Source: Ciborinia camelliae (Eukaryota; Ascomycota; Leotiomycetes; Helotiales; Sclerotiniaceae). Taken from it: a stretch of 64,000 nucleotides of DNA. Below, piece by piece: positions 21,571 to 34,385 of this stretch. The DNA lies in the NCBI GenBank assembly GCA_025890175.1, contig JANPYM010000010.1, positions 1,952,427-2,016,426 of the forward strand, written 5' to 3'. The stretch's first letter is position 1. Every line of letters begins with the position of its first letter. Below the pieces are notes generated by a model. The model was not told the origin of the DNA. It did not search any database and saw nothing but the letters and a program-made list of their open reading frames with translations. A program made the translations under genes and the position numbers.

Positions 21571-23900
21571 ATGGAGAAAGGTGGAGATATGGCTGGCCCT
21601 TCCGCCAACAATTCCAGCGACTTTGTAAGTACAATACTCCTTGGATCTTTACGCGACTTGACAGCGCAAAATTCGAAATCCTTCCAATCGCTAACCTATT
21701 TTCACAGGTCCGGAAATTATATAAGTGAGAGAGAACCCCTTCAGATGTGCTGATTGGACGATTGTTTATGCGACAAGCCGCTGATCTGCCAAACCTTTAG
21801 AATGCTCGAAGACCCATCGTATGAATCCATAGTACGGTGGGGTGAAGGAGGAGAGAGTTTCGTGGTTCTTGAAGTACGTCTTTCAGTTTGGAAATTGAAC
21901 TTTGTCCATTGTTAACATCGAGTTATAGAACGAGAAGTTTACCAAACAAATCCTCCCGAAGCACTTCAAACATAGCAACTTTGCTAGTTTTGTTAGACAA
22001 CTCAACAAATATGATTTTCACAAGGTCCGACAAAATAATGAAGACAATACACAATCTCCATATGGGCAAAATGTGCGTGGTATTTTTAGATGTATAAGAT
22101 CGTATACTAATTGACTTCAGGCCTGGGAATTCAAACATCCCGAATTTCAAGCGAATAAAAAAGATTCATTAGACAATATCAGACGAAAGGCACCGGCCCC
22201 GAGAAAGTCTGCTCAGGCAAGTGAAGAGACATATCCGGCCCAACAGCAAATGGACCTCCTTAATAGCCAACTAGTGGCCACTCAACAACAACTACAGGGT
22301 CTATCTCGCAATTACCAGGATCTAGCACAGCTTAATATAATGCTATTACAACAGGTTGTTGATTCCCAGAAGTTTATCAAAAACCATGAGGGGATTATGC
22401 GTGGCGTCGTTGCACATCTATTCAACAAGGACTCGCAAAGACGAAATGGTAGAGCTGGAGGGCTTTCAAACGGTACTGGACCCAACATGCTCAGTCGATC
22501 AACAGACGATGACCATCCGTCAACCCCATTACTGCAAGCTCAAAACCTTCTTGGACAACTCTCGGCCGAGAATTATCCAAGTAAGGAATTAGAACAGATG
22601 AGTCAAGAATATCATTTACGAACAGATTACTCGACTCCCCCGAACGATCCAGGAGGTCTCATGTCAATGCCCCCAATCTCAGAGCCACTAAGTGCACCGG
22701 GCGGCTATTCCATGGACAAGTCAGAACTGGATAATATGGTTTATCCTGTTGGTGCTATAGTTGGCATTGATCCCATTGATCAGCAGCATGTCAACAACAT
22801 TCCATATGCACTCCCCCCTTCAGGACTAATGCCGCGGGACAGCATGCCCCCCGCTGAATTAATGCCTCAACCTGTACGCACGTCTGGTCCACGTAAGAAA
22901 GGTTCGGTTTCGATTTGGGGTGATCAGAAGCCTAGGATATTACTAGTTGAAGACGATCAGGTGTGCGCCCGAATCGGAACCAAATTCCTAGAATCTTTTG
23001 AGTGTGGGGTTGATATAGCTGTAAGTCCATATTCGTGCCAGTGGAGATAATTGTATATTTTGAGCTAACACTTCAACAGCGTGATGGCCTCGACGCAGTA
23101 AATAAAATCAACCTGGGTGCGGAGCATCACTTCGATCTCATTTTGATGGATATCATTATGCCTCACCTTGATGGAGTTTCTGCGACGGTTTGCATACGAG
23201 AAATGGGTAGAAATATTCCTATTATTGCAATGACATCAAACATTCGAACTGACGACATTGAGATGTACTTCCGTTATGGTTAGTTTATTACAACACGAAC
23301 CTTTTTTGGGGGGTTTTTTGGCAAATACTGACTGAATTAGGTATGAATGATGTCTTGCCCAAACCTTTCACAAAAGAGGGTATGATAAAAGCACTTGAGA
23401 AACACCTAGGTCATTTTAAAAAGAAGGCGCCTACGCTTGGTTTCTCAAGCCCGGGACCAATGTCACATCCGGGAGGATTTGTCACACCAACCCAATCGCA
23501 CCCACCATTAGGTTTAAACATGGGACAATTAACCGCGGCCCAATCGATAGTAGATGATGCATCTTCTGGAAAGTCACCTCAAACAGCTACGTCTTGGCAG
23601 TCACCAATTCAGTTACCAGGAGGATCTCCTGTTGTTACCTCGGCTCCAGGTAGTTATATGCAGCCTAGTATGCAGCCTAGTATGCAACCTAATGGCATGA
23701 GGGATTCGTCTTATTCTGTGACCCCGACTCATCCTCATCCTCAGTCTGGCTTTCCTCCGCCTCTTTCGGGTCTAGGTAACCAGAGACCTCCACATAGGAG
23801 AGGTATATCCGATATAAGTGGTGCCAGTACGCCGGATGGCAATCCTGACCAAAAACGGCAAAGAATGTATGCTCCGCCTGGAAGCTTCCAGCAAGGATAA
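21571..23900 (+). CDS. skn7: SKN7/Prr1-type HSF-domain response regulator
   Basis: Seven exons (21571-21624, 21708-21724, 21801-21873, 21929-22072, 22121-23020, 23080-23278, 23341-23900) give 648 residues; exon 2 is only 17 nt. An HSF-type DNA-binding domain occupies about 17-125 ([37 protein letters not shown]). A coiled coil follows (about 165-215), then a receiver domain from about 377 (RILLVEDD) with phospho-acceptor D420 (LILMDIIMP), the Thr/Ser region AMTS, and K470 (LPKPF). The tail is Pro/Ser/Gln-rich. In yeasts and filamentous fungi, Skn7 takes phosphate from the HK-Ypd1 relay and acts in the nucleus in oxidative and osmotic/cell-wall responses. All signature residues are present, so both functions should be intact. 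Confidence 0.95.
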
Positions 23901-25245
23901 AATGTTTCCTAGGTCAACACCTTTGTTCCACCAAAGGCGACATAATAGTTCTAGAAAATTCGGTAATTTGATCAGCCGAAAATAAAGCAATGTACCAAGA
24001 TTGGTTAATTGAAGAGGTCCTCGGCTTGCCTCTTTCAGCCCTACAATCTCTGCTCGATATCCTGCCAGATGGACCAATCTCTACCAACCCTGCACTTCAT
24101 CGCTATTATACTCAATTGATCATTAATTTGTATATTTTCCTCTGTCCATGGCTTAAATTTGGATGCCCAAATAGCTCCTGGACGGACATCCCTTTGGACA
24201 TCAAAAGCAGCTTATATATATATAGTAGCTTCTTAAAAAATATTTTTTCTGCGTAGCAGGATGGTTTGGCGAGATCGATACCCGGCGAGCCATGAAGGGC
24301 ATCTCGGTGTTAAATGATAGAAAGCTAGATGCGAATCATGGCATGGTTTGGTTTAGGACGTGGCGTTGACATGGATGGACGGAATGCGGGAGGGGAAACG
24401 GGAAAGGTCGATCGATATGTATGGGTTTAATGTTAGACAGTACAGTCTAGCTTGGTATTTGTTGCTCAAATGAAAAGATAGAATAGGGACAAGTAACCCA
24501 AGTTAAACTATTTAGCAAACGTTGCTGGAATTGCAATGATTGAAAGCTAGTTTATACGGAAGTTAGAAAAAAAATTCAAAAATTCAATAATTACATGTTA
24601 TAATGGTCAATTTTATAAGAGATACGAAAAGTGGTGAGCATGAGGGAGGGGGATGGAGCTGATATTTATATACATGCGGTATACAGTAAGGAATCTAGAT
24701 CATCAGCCCACTTAAAGGTCTAGATTCAAAGAGACCATTTAATATGTATGTATAGATAGGTATGTACATATGTACTGTATATGCAGTGAGCCTTCGGAGG
24801 AAGCGAAACGACTTTGGTCCTACGCTTGGCGAGGCGAGGCGAGGCGAGGCTGACATTCGAGGCTGAAATGCGGGAAATAGGATTACGGTCGGCTGTCGGC
24901 TGGACTGGACTGGACTGGACGCAAGTTGCACCACCCCCACTAGAAGTTTATTAGAACCTAAAAAATACAGTACCTTGACTGGAAGCTAATAAGGAAAGGC
25001 TGTGAGTGACTCAACGGATGAATTAATTATTTGACCCCTCAATTTCGATCATCTTTGAATTATATCTGCAAATTTAATTCCGAACCATTTTTGGATTGAG
25101 AAGGTAGTGCCATTGACGGGACCGAATTACTATTACGATTTCATTACACCACGGGTTATAATATTCGAAATACAAATACTATCTCGCATATAAACAGAGA
25201 GACTTTCACTTCTTGAAGGAGAAAAAAAGAGACAAGCAAACAAAT
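23901..25245. other. 1.3-kb spacer between SKN7 and eIF2B-epsilon
   Basis: No gene found. It contains the SKN7 3' UTR, a GAGGC array (about 24832-24850), a GGACT array (about 24899-24920) and the promoter of the downstream gene. A short frame at 23990-24256 is in the SKN7 3' flank and unsupported. Confidence 0.55.
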
Positions 25246-27531
25246 ATGGCACAATCACATCCCTCCAAACCCACCAAGAATGCTGGCGGGGCCGGAGGAA
25301 AGGGAGCGCAAGGAGGGGCAAAAGGAAAGAAAGGTGCTGCTTCAGGTGGAGGGGGAAAGAAAGAAGATGAGAGGGATGAGACTTTGCAGGCTGTTGTGCT
25401 CGCGGATTCATTCGAAACGAGGTTTAATCCTTTTACTTTGGATACGCCGAGATGTCTCTTACCTCTAGCAAACACCCCTCTCATCGAATACACCCTCGAA
25501 TTTCTCGCCATGTCTGGTGTCGCAGATATCTACATATACTGCGGCGCACATACCGAAAAAGTAGAAGAATACCTCCAAGACTCCAAATGGGATCCACAAA
25601 GCTCGCCCTCGTCGCCTTTTAGAAAACTCATGATTGTCAAAACTACAGCTCATTCGGTGGGTGATGCTATGCGGGATTTGGATTCGCGGAATTGGATTAC
25701 TGGGGATTTTCTTCTGGTTCATGGGGATTTGGTCTCGAATTTACCGATTGATGCTGCGTTGGCTGCACATAGAGCGAGAAGATATGCGAATAAGAATGCT
25801 ATTATGACAATGATTTTGAGGTCAGGTGGATTGGGAGATCATAGAACAAAATCGAATGGTATTACACCGGTTTTTGTTTTGGATCCGACAAAGAATCGAT
25901 GTCTTCATTATGAGGAGATGAACCCTCTTCAATCGAATAAATACCTCAGTCTCGATCCGGATTTACTTTCAGAGAATTCAGAAATAGAGATTCGAACCGA
26001 CTTTATCGATTGTGGTATTGATATTTGTACACCAGATGTGCTGGCATTATGGGCGGAATCTTTCGATTACGAGGTCCCTAGAAGACATTTCTTACATGGT
26101 GTCTTGAAAGATTATGAGTTAAATGGCAAAACTATTCATACCGAGATTGTGACAGATCATTATGCAGCTCGAGCATTCAATCTACAAGCATATGAAGCTA
26201 TAACCAAGGATGTTCTAGGAAGATGGACATATCCTCTCGTTCCAGATAGCAATTTAGTTGCAGGACAAACATATAAATTCCAACGAGGTGGATTTTGCAA
26301 AGAAAATGGTGTCATACTAGCTCGAACATGCAAGATTGGAAAGAGGACTGTGTTGGGAGCAGGTACGAGTGTGGGAGATGGTTCTATGATTATCAATAGC
26401 ACCATTGGTAGAGGATGTCGAATTGGGAAGAACGTCAAGATTCAAAATGCCTACATTTGGGATGATGTTGTCATCGGTGATGGATCATCTGTGGATATGT
26501 CAATTATTGCCAATAATGTGTTGGTTGGGCAAAAATGCAAGATTAGTGAAGGGTCACTTCTTTCATTCGGTGTGAGAATAGCTGATGGCAAGGAAATCAC
26601 CAAAGGATTACGAATCACAACAGGGCAAAGAATAAAAGATGATCCTGATTCTGACGATGATACATCAGAGCCAACACCTACCGACCCAAATATTGTGGGA
26701 GAAGGTGGAGCCGGTTATGAATTTGTCGACGACGAGGAATTCGAAGATGAAGAATCTAGCACCTTTCACTCTAGTCTCATATACTCAACTCAACATCTCA
26801 ATATCTCTAGCGAATCCATCTCCACCATCTCATCCGAAGTATCTGCCGGCGAAATTGATGGCCGGTCCCGTCACTCCAGTTTCGCAGGTTCCATATCAGA
26901 TGATGAACATGGCCAAGGTTCTTCAGAAACTTTCCACCACGACGCTGTACAAGGCTTGTTGGATACATTAAGAGCGAACAAAGATTTCGACGGCGCGAAA
27001 CTGGAATTCATGGGTCTCCGACTCAGCAACGATGCCGATGATTATCAAATCCGCCGAGCCATCGCGGCCGCATTCACCAAATTCATCGCCGAACTGGTCA
27101 CGTCTGGAAGCAAAAACGCCAGCGAGGCAACGCTGCAAGCACTCAACGTCGCGGGATCCCAGAAATTCTTGGAGGAGGTTGCGATTGGGATTGAAAAGGA
27201 AGAGGAGGGGATGAAGGAATTCTTGGTCTGTTTGCAGAAGGGCTTGGTGGGGAAACAGAATGGGGCGGCGGTCATGGCGAGTTTGTGTCAGAAACTTTAC
27301 GAGAGGGATGTTGTGGGGGAGGAGGCCATCTTGGCGTGGTGGGAGGATGCTGAGGGGGAGGGCAAGGATGGGGTGGGTGAGGATGAGGATATGAGGAAGG
27401 TGAGGGAGAAGACGGGGGTTCTTATTGAGTGGTTGAGAGATGCGGAGAGTGAGGAGAGTAGTGAGGAGGAGGAGAGTGAAGAAGAGGAGGAGGAGGAGGA
27501 GGAGGAGGAGGAAGACGAGGATAGTGATTAG
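25246..27531 (+). CDS. gcd6: Translation initiation factor eIF2B subunit epsilon
   Basis: An intronless frame of 761 residues. The nucleotidyltransferase-like domain spans about 45-270 (ADSFETRFNPFTLDTPRCLLPLANTP region, then VHGDLVSNLP), followed by left-handed beta-helix hexapeptide repeats (about 340-470, for example IGKRTVLGAGTSVG and IGDGSSVDMSII). An acidic linker comes next, then a C-terminal W2/HEAT-like catalytic domain (about 555-735). This is the catalytic subunit of eIF2B, which recharges eIF2 with GTP and is the hub of general amino-acid control. The last 25 residues are nearly all Glu, Asp and Ser, an acidic extension beyond the catalytic AA boxes encoded by GAG repeats. The ATG at 25246 is used; an in-frame TTG at 25213 is not a credible start. 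The Lys/Gly-rich N-terminus (about 10-40) looks disordered. Confidence 0.95.
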   Translation: MAQSHPSKPTKNAGGAGGKGAQGGAKGKKGAASGGGGKKEDERDETLQAVVLADSFETRFNPFTLDTPRCLLPLANTPLIEYTLEFLAMSGVADIYIYCGAHTEKVEEYLQDSKWDPQSSPSSPFRKLMIVKTTAHSVGDAMRDLDSRNWITGDFLLVHGDLVSNLPIDAALAAHRARRYANKNAIMTMILRSGGLGDHRTKSNGITPVFVLDPTKNRCLHYEEMNPLQSNKYLSLDPDLLSENSEIEIRTDFIDCGIDICTPDVLALWAESFDYEVPRRHFLHGVLKDYELNGKTIHTEIVTDHYAARAFNLQAYEAITKDVLGRWTYPLVPDSNLVAGQTYKFQRGGFCKENGVILARTCKIGKRTVLGAGTSVGDGSMIINSTIGRGCRIGKNVKIQNAYIWDDVVIGDGSSVDMSIIANNVLVGQKCKISEGSLLSFGVRIADGKEITKGLRITTGQRIKDDPDSDDDTSEPTPTDPNIVGEGGAGYEFVDDEEFEDEESSTFHSSLIYSTQHLNISSESISTISSEVSAGEIDGRSRHSSFAGSISDDEHGQGSSETFHHDAVQGLLDTLRANKDFDGAKLEFMGLRLSNDADDYQIRRAIAAAFTKFIAELVTSGSKNASEATLQALNVAGSQKFLEEVAIGIEKEEEGMKEFLVCLQKGLVGKQNGAAVMASLCQKLYERDVVGEEAILAWWEDAEGEGKDGVGEDEDMRKVREKTGVLIEWLRDAESEESSEEEESEEEEEEEEEEEEDEDSD

Positions 27532-28968
27532 AAGTTGGAATTTCATAGTTGATAGTCATTTGGAAGTGGTGGTGGTGGGGGTGAAGAGAGGGGGAGGGGA
27601 GGGGATTGCCGATAGTTGCAATACTAGCTACCTACCTAGATACATACCTAGGTAGCTATAGATTTGTGTCAATGTCACTATCAACCAATGAAATACCGAA
27701 GTACCTACCTACTTGAATCTTACTCGAAACCCCCAAATTTCAAAGTTCTACAGTTCTACAGTGGAAACGAATCACAACCTTGAATATAAAATGTCGTTCA
27801 TTCATTTACTTACTGGTTGCAGATTTACGTTACGGATTTATATTTATGGATTTATGGATTTAGAGATTTAGAGATTTACAGATACTACTGTATGGTATGG
27901 TATTGTTGATGAGGATACTTTGTATAATTCATCTTTATCTTTATCTTTATCTCCATTTCATCTCCCATCTCCCCAAACCGCCCAGTGTCTATGTCTATGT
28001 CTATGTCTATGTCTATATTTATGTTTATATCTATGTCTATGTCTATGTCTATGTCTATGTCTATGTCTATATCTATGTCTATGTCTATGTATTTTCCAGG
28101 TGTGTGGAGTGTATGTAGTGTATGTAGCATCGGAAAGGAAAGGAATTCCATCGGCAATGGGATGAGTGCTTTGGAAGTTGGCCGTTATGTTTGGTCTTCA
28201 GAAAGCCCGTCGCCGAAGAATTATATCAGTTCAAGCGCATCTCCTGTGTGTATGATACCGGTTACGGAGGTCTGATTCGCGAGGGCGGGAAGATTGTGGT
28301 GGTCTATGTTGATGATTGGGGCTTTTGTTTGGATGGAGGGGGGATGGGATGGTTTTAAGATTATTTGCCGGGGACTTGAGACTCGATTGCCTTCCTTGCT
28401 GTCCCGGTATTGACCTTGCAAGGACCTGCCCGTGGTACTTGTCTTTGGATAATTAGAGCTTTCCCGGCTTGTGCTTATTATCTTTTTCTCTTCGATCTCC
28501 AATCTAGGGGTCTGATGGTACTACTAATACCGGGACCTATCCAGAATATGAAAGTAAAAGCCCTCTTGAAGTAAGAAAGTAAGATTGGCTTGAAGCTGTA
28601 GGTTGGAAAGACGCAATCAAGACTAGACGACGTCATCGGTCTGATAAATAAACATATACGAGAAGAGTTAAAGAGTTGAATAGAGTGAAGTTCACTGGCG
28701 GCCAGCGATGATAGCCAATTTATCGCCGTCATGGTAAAGAGCTACGGGAACATTTTGTATATAAGTGCGCTTGCTTATATATACATTCAATTAGACGATA
28801 ATGGCTATGAAACATTGTTGATGTTGCAATAATAGTCTAATATTTCGGATTGGTAAACTATCCCATCATGCAGCACATGATTACATAAGCGAGAGCACTA
28901 GCCATATGTTGTAGTGGGCAGTCAATATTTTTGAAGGTGGTAATCGTTTTGTTTCGCAGACGCCAAAT
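27532..28968. other. 1.4-kb spacer with hexamer microsatellite
   Basis: Contains the 3' UTR of eIF2B-epsilon, TACCTAGGTA-type motifs at about 27627-27656, and the TATGTC array at 27987-28090. Frames reading Ile-Asp or Met-Ser repeats through that array are artefacts. No gene found; the last few hundred bases should hold the prefoldin promoter. Confidence 0.6.
27987..28090. repeat. TATGTC hexamer microsatellite, about 17 units
   Basis: A run of CTATGT/TATGTC hexamers with a few CTATAT and TTATGT variants. Its uninterrupted reading frames on both strands are simple dipeptide repeats, not genes. Confidence 0.93.
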
Positions 28969-29918
28969 ATGGCGGACACGGATAGCAAGTAAGTGACAAT
29001 CCAGAGGGCATAAAACCAAGACATTCTCCAGTCTGCGGAAAACTAACCTTGAAATCAGGAAAGATGCAGCCCGCACAAATGAGCGAGGCATACCCTATGC
29101 GCCTTTTGTCGATCGAGTCGAGGACTATGTTACTTCGCGCGCGGATGTCGAACCCACGTTGAAGAGATTCCAGGAGATGATATCGTATGTTGGGCCTTGA
29201 GACGATCGCATACAAATATGTCGGAATGGAATAGAATAGGATGTCGGCTCATTTTGGCGTTAGGAAATATCAGTTTATGGAGGTTAATCAACAAAAGAGA
29301 ATCGCTGGGCTGAAAATTAATATGCCGGATATTCAGAAGACACTTGATACTGTGAAGTTTCTGAAGACCAGAAAGGTATGTTGGATATTGAGGAGGAGAG
29401 GAGGTGAGGAGGTGAGATTGGAGCTGATATATCTTGGTAGGAGGGCTCGGATCCTATACAGGCTACGTTTGAGTTGAATGATACTCTATATGCCAAAGCC
29501 AATATTGCAGCTACGGAAGAGGTTTATCTATGGTTAGGGGTATGTTTAATCTTGGGGATGAAGGCTATATTGCCGCGTTAACATGATGAATTAGGCCAAT
29601 GTTATGTTGTCATACCCTATCGACGAGGCAGAAGAACTACTTTCAAAACGACTTGCAGCAGCAAAACAAAGCTTCTCAAATTGTGAGGACGATCTCGATT
29701 TCTTGAGAGAACAGATTACGGTACGTTTACTTCACTCACGGACCACAACCGGGGAAGAAGCAGAGAGAGATTAGAATAAGCTGACGAAACTTGAATAGAC
29801 TATGGAGGTTGCTACAGCTAGGGTATACAACTGGGATGTTACGATGAAACGAAAAGAGAAGAATGAACAAGATCCCGCGGAAGAAAAGGGTGGGAAGACT
29901 GGTAGTCCCAATGGTTGA
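28969..29918 (+). CDS. pac10: Prefoldin subunit 3 (VBP1/Pac10 homologue)
   Basis: Six exons (28969-28988, 29059-29184, 29264-29375, 29441-29539, 29595-29720, 29799-29918) encode 200 residues. Prefoldin is a hexameric cytosolic chaperone that hands nascent actin and tubulin to the CCT chaperonin; subunit 3 is an alpha-type subunit. The sequence has two long helices around a central beta region: GIPYAPFVDRVEDYV, FLKTRK, then ATFELNDTLYAKANI and VYLWLGANVMLSYP, the conserved prefoldin beta hairpin, followed by a coiled coil ending in VYNWDVTMKR. The size is normal for fungi. The first exon is 20 nt (MADTDSK), and its splice restores the frame of the conserved body. Confidence 0.94.
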
Positions 29919-30648
29919 TAAAGCATGAAATTTGAGAAGGAGAAATAATGAAAATATAAAGTCCTGGAATATCGACGGATTCCTCCTCATGATGATGATA
30001 TTCAGGAGAAACCATAACATCTTGTCAAATACAAGGAAATGCAAGCAAGATCTTCAAGATTTGATATACGGAGTAGAGAAATTAAACTCTTGACATGTTA
30101 TTGGTTTACCAATACTTGATCAATATAAATATACTCAAGTTTTCTGATTCCCTACATAAAGTATTTGGTACCAGTCCCTACGGGTAGCTGAATCCCTTCC
30201 CAAGTTCCAAACATATCCTCGTATTACGGTATAATATCGTATATTCGTAAGATTCAATCTTGATCTTATTTGATCTCAACGGGTTTTAATATCAAGTGGG
30301 GGTCCTAGACTCCTAATACCCATCAAATATATGGAATTAGAAATGATTCGAATAAATGACATGGGATATTTTCAGGGGACTTTCTTATTAAACTCGCTTA
30401 CCAGGATATGCCCACACCGTCATAGTGAAAGTACGATAGTAACGAAGATCAGTATGTGGACTGGCATCAAGGACGGTACCGGCACCTAAGTAAAGGCTAG
30501 ATCTCTGTGCGCACATCAAATCCTCCCCTTCCACATCTCACCCTCTTCCTCTTCCTCCAATCATTAATTTTTCGAAGCATCCTCCCCAACCTCTCGACAG
30601 AAGATAACACAGTTAACGTTCACCCCAAACTCCCACAACTTCACCAAC
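29919..30648. other. 730-bp spacer between prefoldin 3 and Sec14
   Basis: Short frames on both strands lack any recognisable domain. The region should contain the prefoldin 3' UTR and the Sec14 promoter. The 60 bp before the Sec14 ATG are C/A-rich, typical of a fungal leader. Confidence 0.55.
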
Positions 30649-32046
30649 ATGGCTGCCGCAAACCCCACAATGAAACTCGATCCCAAATACGATCACTACG
30701 ATTTCCCAACCACGTCGCCCACAGCTCAAAGTGGACACCCTGGACATACTACCCCGGAACAGGATGCTCAGGTTGAACAGTTGAGGTTGAAGTTGGAGGC
30801 GGCGGGGTTTACGGAGAGATTGGATACGTTGACTTTGGTACGTCTTCTTGTTTTTAACTGTGGTGGTGGTTATTTGAGCTTTGATGGAATCTTGGTCTTG
30901 GTCTGCCGGATTCTGAAATGCAGTATCTTGCTTGGTTCTGTCACCAGTGTGCGGATCAAGATGCCGTCTCTTTTTTTGGAATTCTCGTCATTCGGTGTTC
31001 TACAACGCATTTGATTTGCAGCAGACATGGCTAATCAATTATCCTTCTACAGCTTCGATTCTTAAGAGCTCGCAAATTCGATGTCGCACTTGCTGAGAAG
31101 ATGTAGGGCTCCCCTCAGCATTCACATCTTTTTTCTTCGTCTTTGATATTGGAAGGGCAGATACTGATTATTTATGGGATAGGTTCGTGGATGCTGAGCA
31201 GTGGAGAAAAGATTTCGGACTCGATGAACTTGTTCGCACCTTTGATTATAAGGAGAAGGAAGAAGTTTTCAAATACTATCCTCAATACTATCACAAAACC
31301 GATAAGGTACATATCTCCTTCGCCTCTCCTCATTTCCCCTCAAATCCACACTGTCATTATCTAACTCAAGCCCCCAGGATGGCCGTCCCGTCTACATCGA
31401 ACAAATGGGCAACATCGACCTAAACGCCATGTACAAAATCACCACGTCAGAACGCATGCTTCAGAACCTCGCCGTCGAGTACGAGAAGATGGCCGATCCA
31501 CGTCTCCCAGCCTGTTCCCGCAAAGCTGGTTCCCTCCTCGAAACCTGCTGCACAATTATGGATCTCAAGGGCGTCGGCATCACCAAAGTTCCCTCGGTCT
31601 ACGCATATGTGAAACAAGCCTCGGGCATGTCTCAAAACTACTACCCTGAACGTCTCGGTAAATTGTATCTCATCAACGCACCATGGGGATTTTCCACCGT
31701 TTTCGGTGTGGTAAAGGGCTGGTTGGATCCTATTACCGTTGAGAAGATTCATGTTTTGGGATCGGGATACCAGAAGGAATTATTGGCGCAAGTTCCCAAG
31801 GAGAATTTACCAAAGATCTTTGGCGGTAGTTGTGATTGTAAGGGTGGTTGTGCGTTGAGTGATGAGGGTCCATGGACCGATCCTGCTTGGGCTAAACCTC
31901 CCAAGTGGGCTTCTGCTCCCAAGACCAATGGCGAGCAACATGTTATCAACACGGAGAATGTCAACCCGGGTACCATTCCTACTGGAACGACAGCTCCAGC
32001 TCCGGTCCCTAGTGAGGGGGGGGTCAAGGCACCGGTTGCTCAGTAG
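30649..32046 (+). CDS. sec14: Sec14-type phosphatidylinositol/PC transfer protein
   Basis: Four exons (30649-30837, 31053-31102, 31183-31306, 31378-32046) give 343 residues. A CRAL-TRIO N-domain (about 45-105: LLRFLRARKFD, then FVDAEQWRKDFGLDELV) precedes the Sec14 lipid-binding lobe (about 120-285): DGRPVYIEQMGNID, TCCTIMDLKGVGI, NYYPERLGKLYLINAPWGFS, and IHVLGSGYQKELL with LPKIFGGSCDC. Sec14 exchanges PI and PC and supports Golgi secretion and PI4P production. The C-terminal 50 residues are Pro/Thr-rich and variable, as in other filamentous fungi. The short exon 2 with donor GTAGGG is slightly atypical, but the protein alignment across it is unambiguous. Confidence 0.95.
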
Positions 32047-33075
32047 ATTGTATATATGGCGATGGGACGGTTGCCCGGATGTGGTGCTTTGGCGTGTGGA
32101 TGAAGGAGTGGGGTGTTGTGGTGTTAGGTGAGCCGTGAGCCGTGAGATGGGAATGGGAATGGGAATGGGAATGGGAATGGATGCATGTTACATGTGGAAA
32201 CTTGAGATACACAGCGAGGGAAGCACTTGTTGAGAATGAAGAGAAAATGGTTGCATGGATGCATACAAGGGAATGAAGATGCAGCGATGTGTGTGTGTTT
32301 TTTTTTGGCCTGAAGAAAAAGAAGAAGAAGAAGAACAAGAAGAAGAATTTCTTCGATCGATGGGGGAAATAGTCCGCAAATGGAAGTACAAGACAGAAAC
32401 AGAAACAGAAACAGACACTTTAGATATGGGATCGGTTGTTACATTTTATATCTTTTTTTTTCGAGACTTGAGACTTGAGATTTGAGACTTGTTTTTGAGA
32501 CGTGTTTTTGAGACTTGTTTTTTGGGGGGAAACTTGGAAACTTGGAAACTTGGAAATTTGCTTTTGCTTTGCTTTGCTTTGCTTTGGTTTGGCTTTTAAA
32601 AGTACTTTAGAAGTACTTAAGCTTCATTGTTTCGTTTGTTTTGATTTATTATCTATGTTTTGTTTCATCATGTTCTATTTGATATAAAGTAATCCTTTAA
32701 AATAGATATACATATATACCTCCATACAATCAACAATCTTGCATTCATTCACAATCAAAGCCATTTATTTTCCCACAAAATCATTGCTTTTCATCGATAT
32801 TGTATTCTTGTCTTTCAACTAGCACTACGAGGTATGTAGACATCAAGGAAATAATCTGATAGTGATCAATGATCAATGATCAAGGGTAGGCATTCTGGTA
32901 AAGGAAAAAAGTGACCCCCTTCCCCAAGAGAAAACCATGCATAGTTATTATTAGAAATGAGACCTCCCTATTCTACACACTAAAAGGAAATTCCCATCTC
33001 CGAATCTCCACCCTAGAGTTACTCGAGGGTATCCAATTTGTTACAACTTGGCACTTTGACTCGACGAATGTGCAT
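32047..33075. other. 1.0-kb spacer between convergent genes
   Basis: Holds the 3' UTRs of Sec14 (plus strand) and the aspartic protease (minus strand). It is full of short repeats: GGGAAT (about 32149-32180), GAAGAA (about 32317-32347), ACAGAA (about 32394-32413), GAAACTTG and TTTGC units (about 32527-32586). No gene seen. Confidence 0.6.

Positions 33076-34385
<1,310 letters not shown>

Noticed and set aside
25213..25245. Upstream TTG start for eIF2B-epsilon
   Set aside because: Non-AUG start with no need; the ATG at 25246 is in good context and gives a normal N-terminus.
26968..27546. 192-codon minus-strand Leu-rich frame opposite eIF2B-epsilon
   Set aside because: Complement of the GAG-rich acidic coding region; gives artificial Leu runs.
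27885..28165. Frames reading Ile-Asp, Met-Ser or Tyr-Val repeats
   Set aside because: They only translate the TATGTC microsatellite in different frames.
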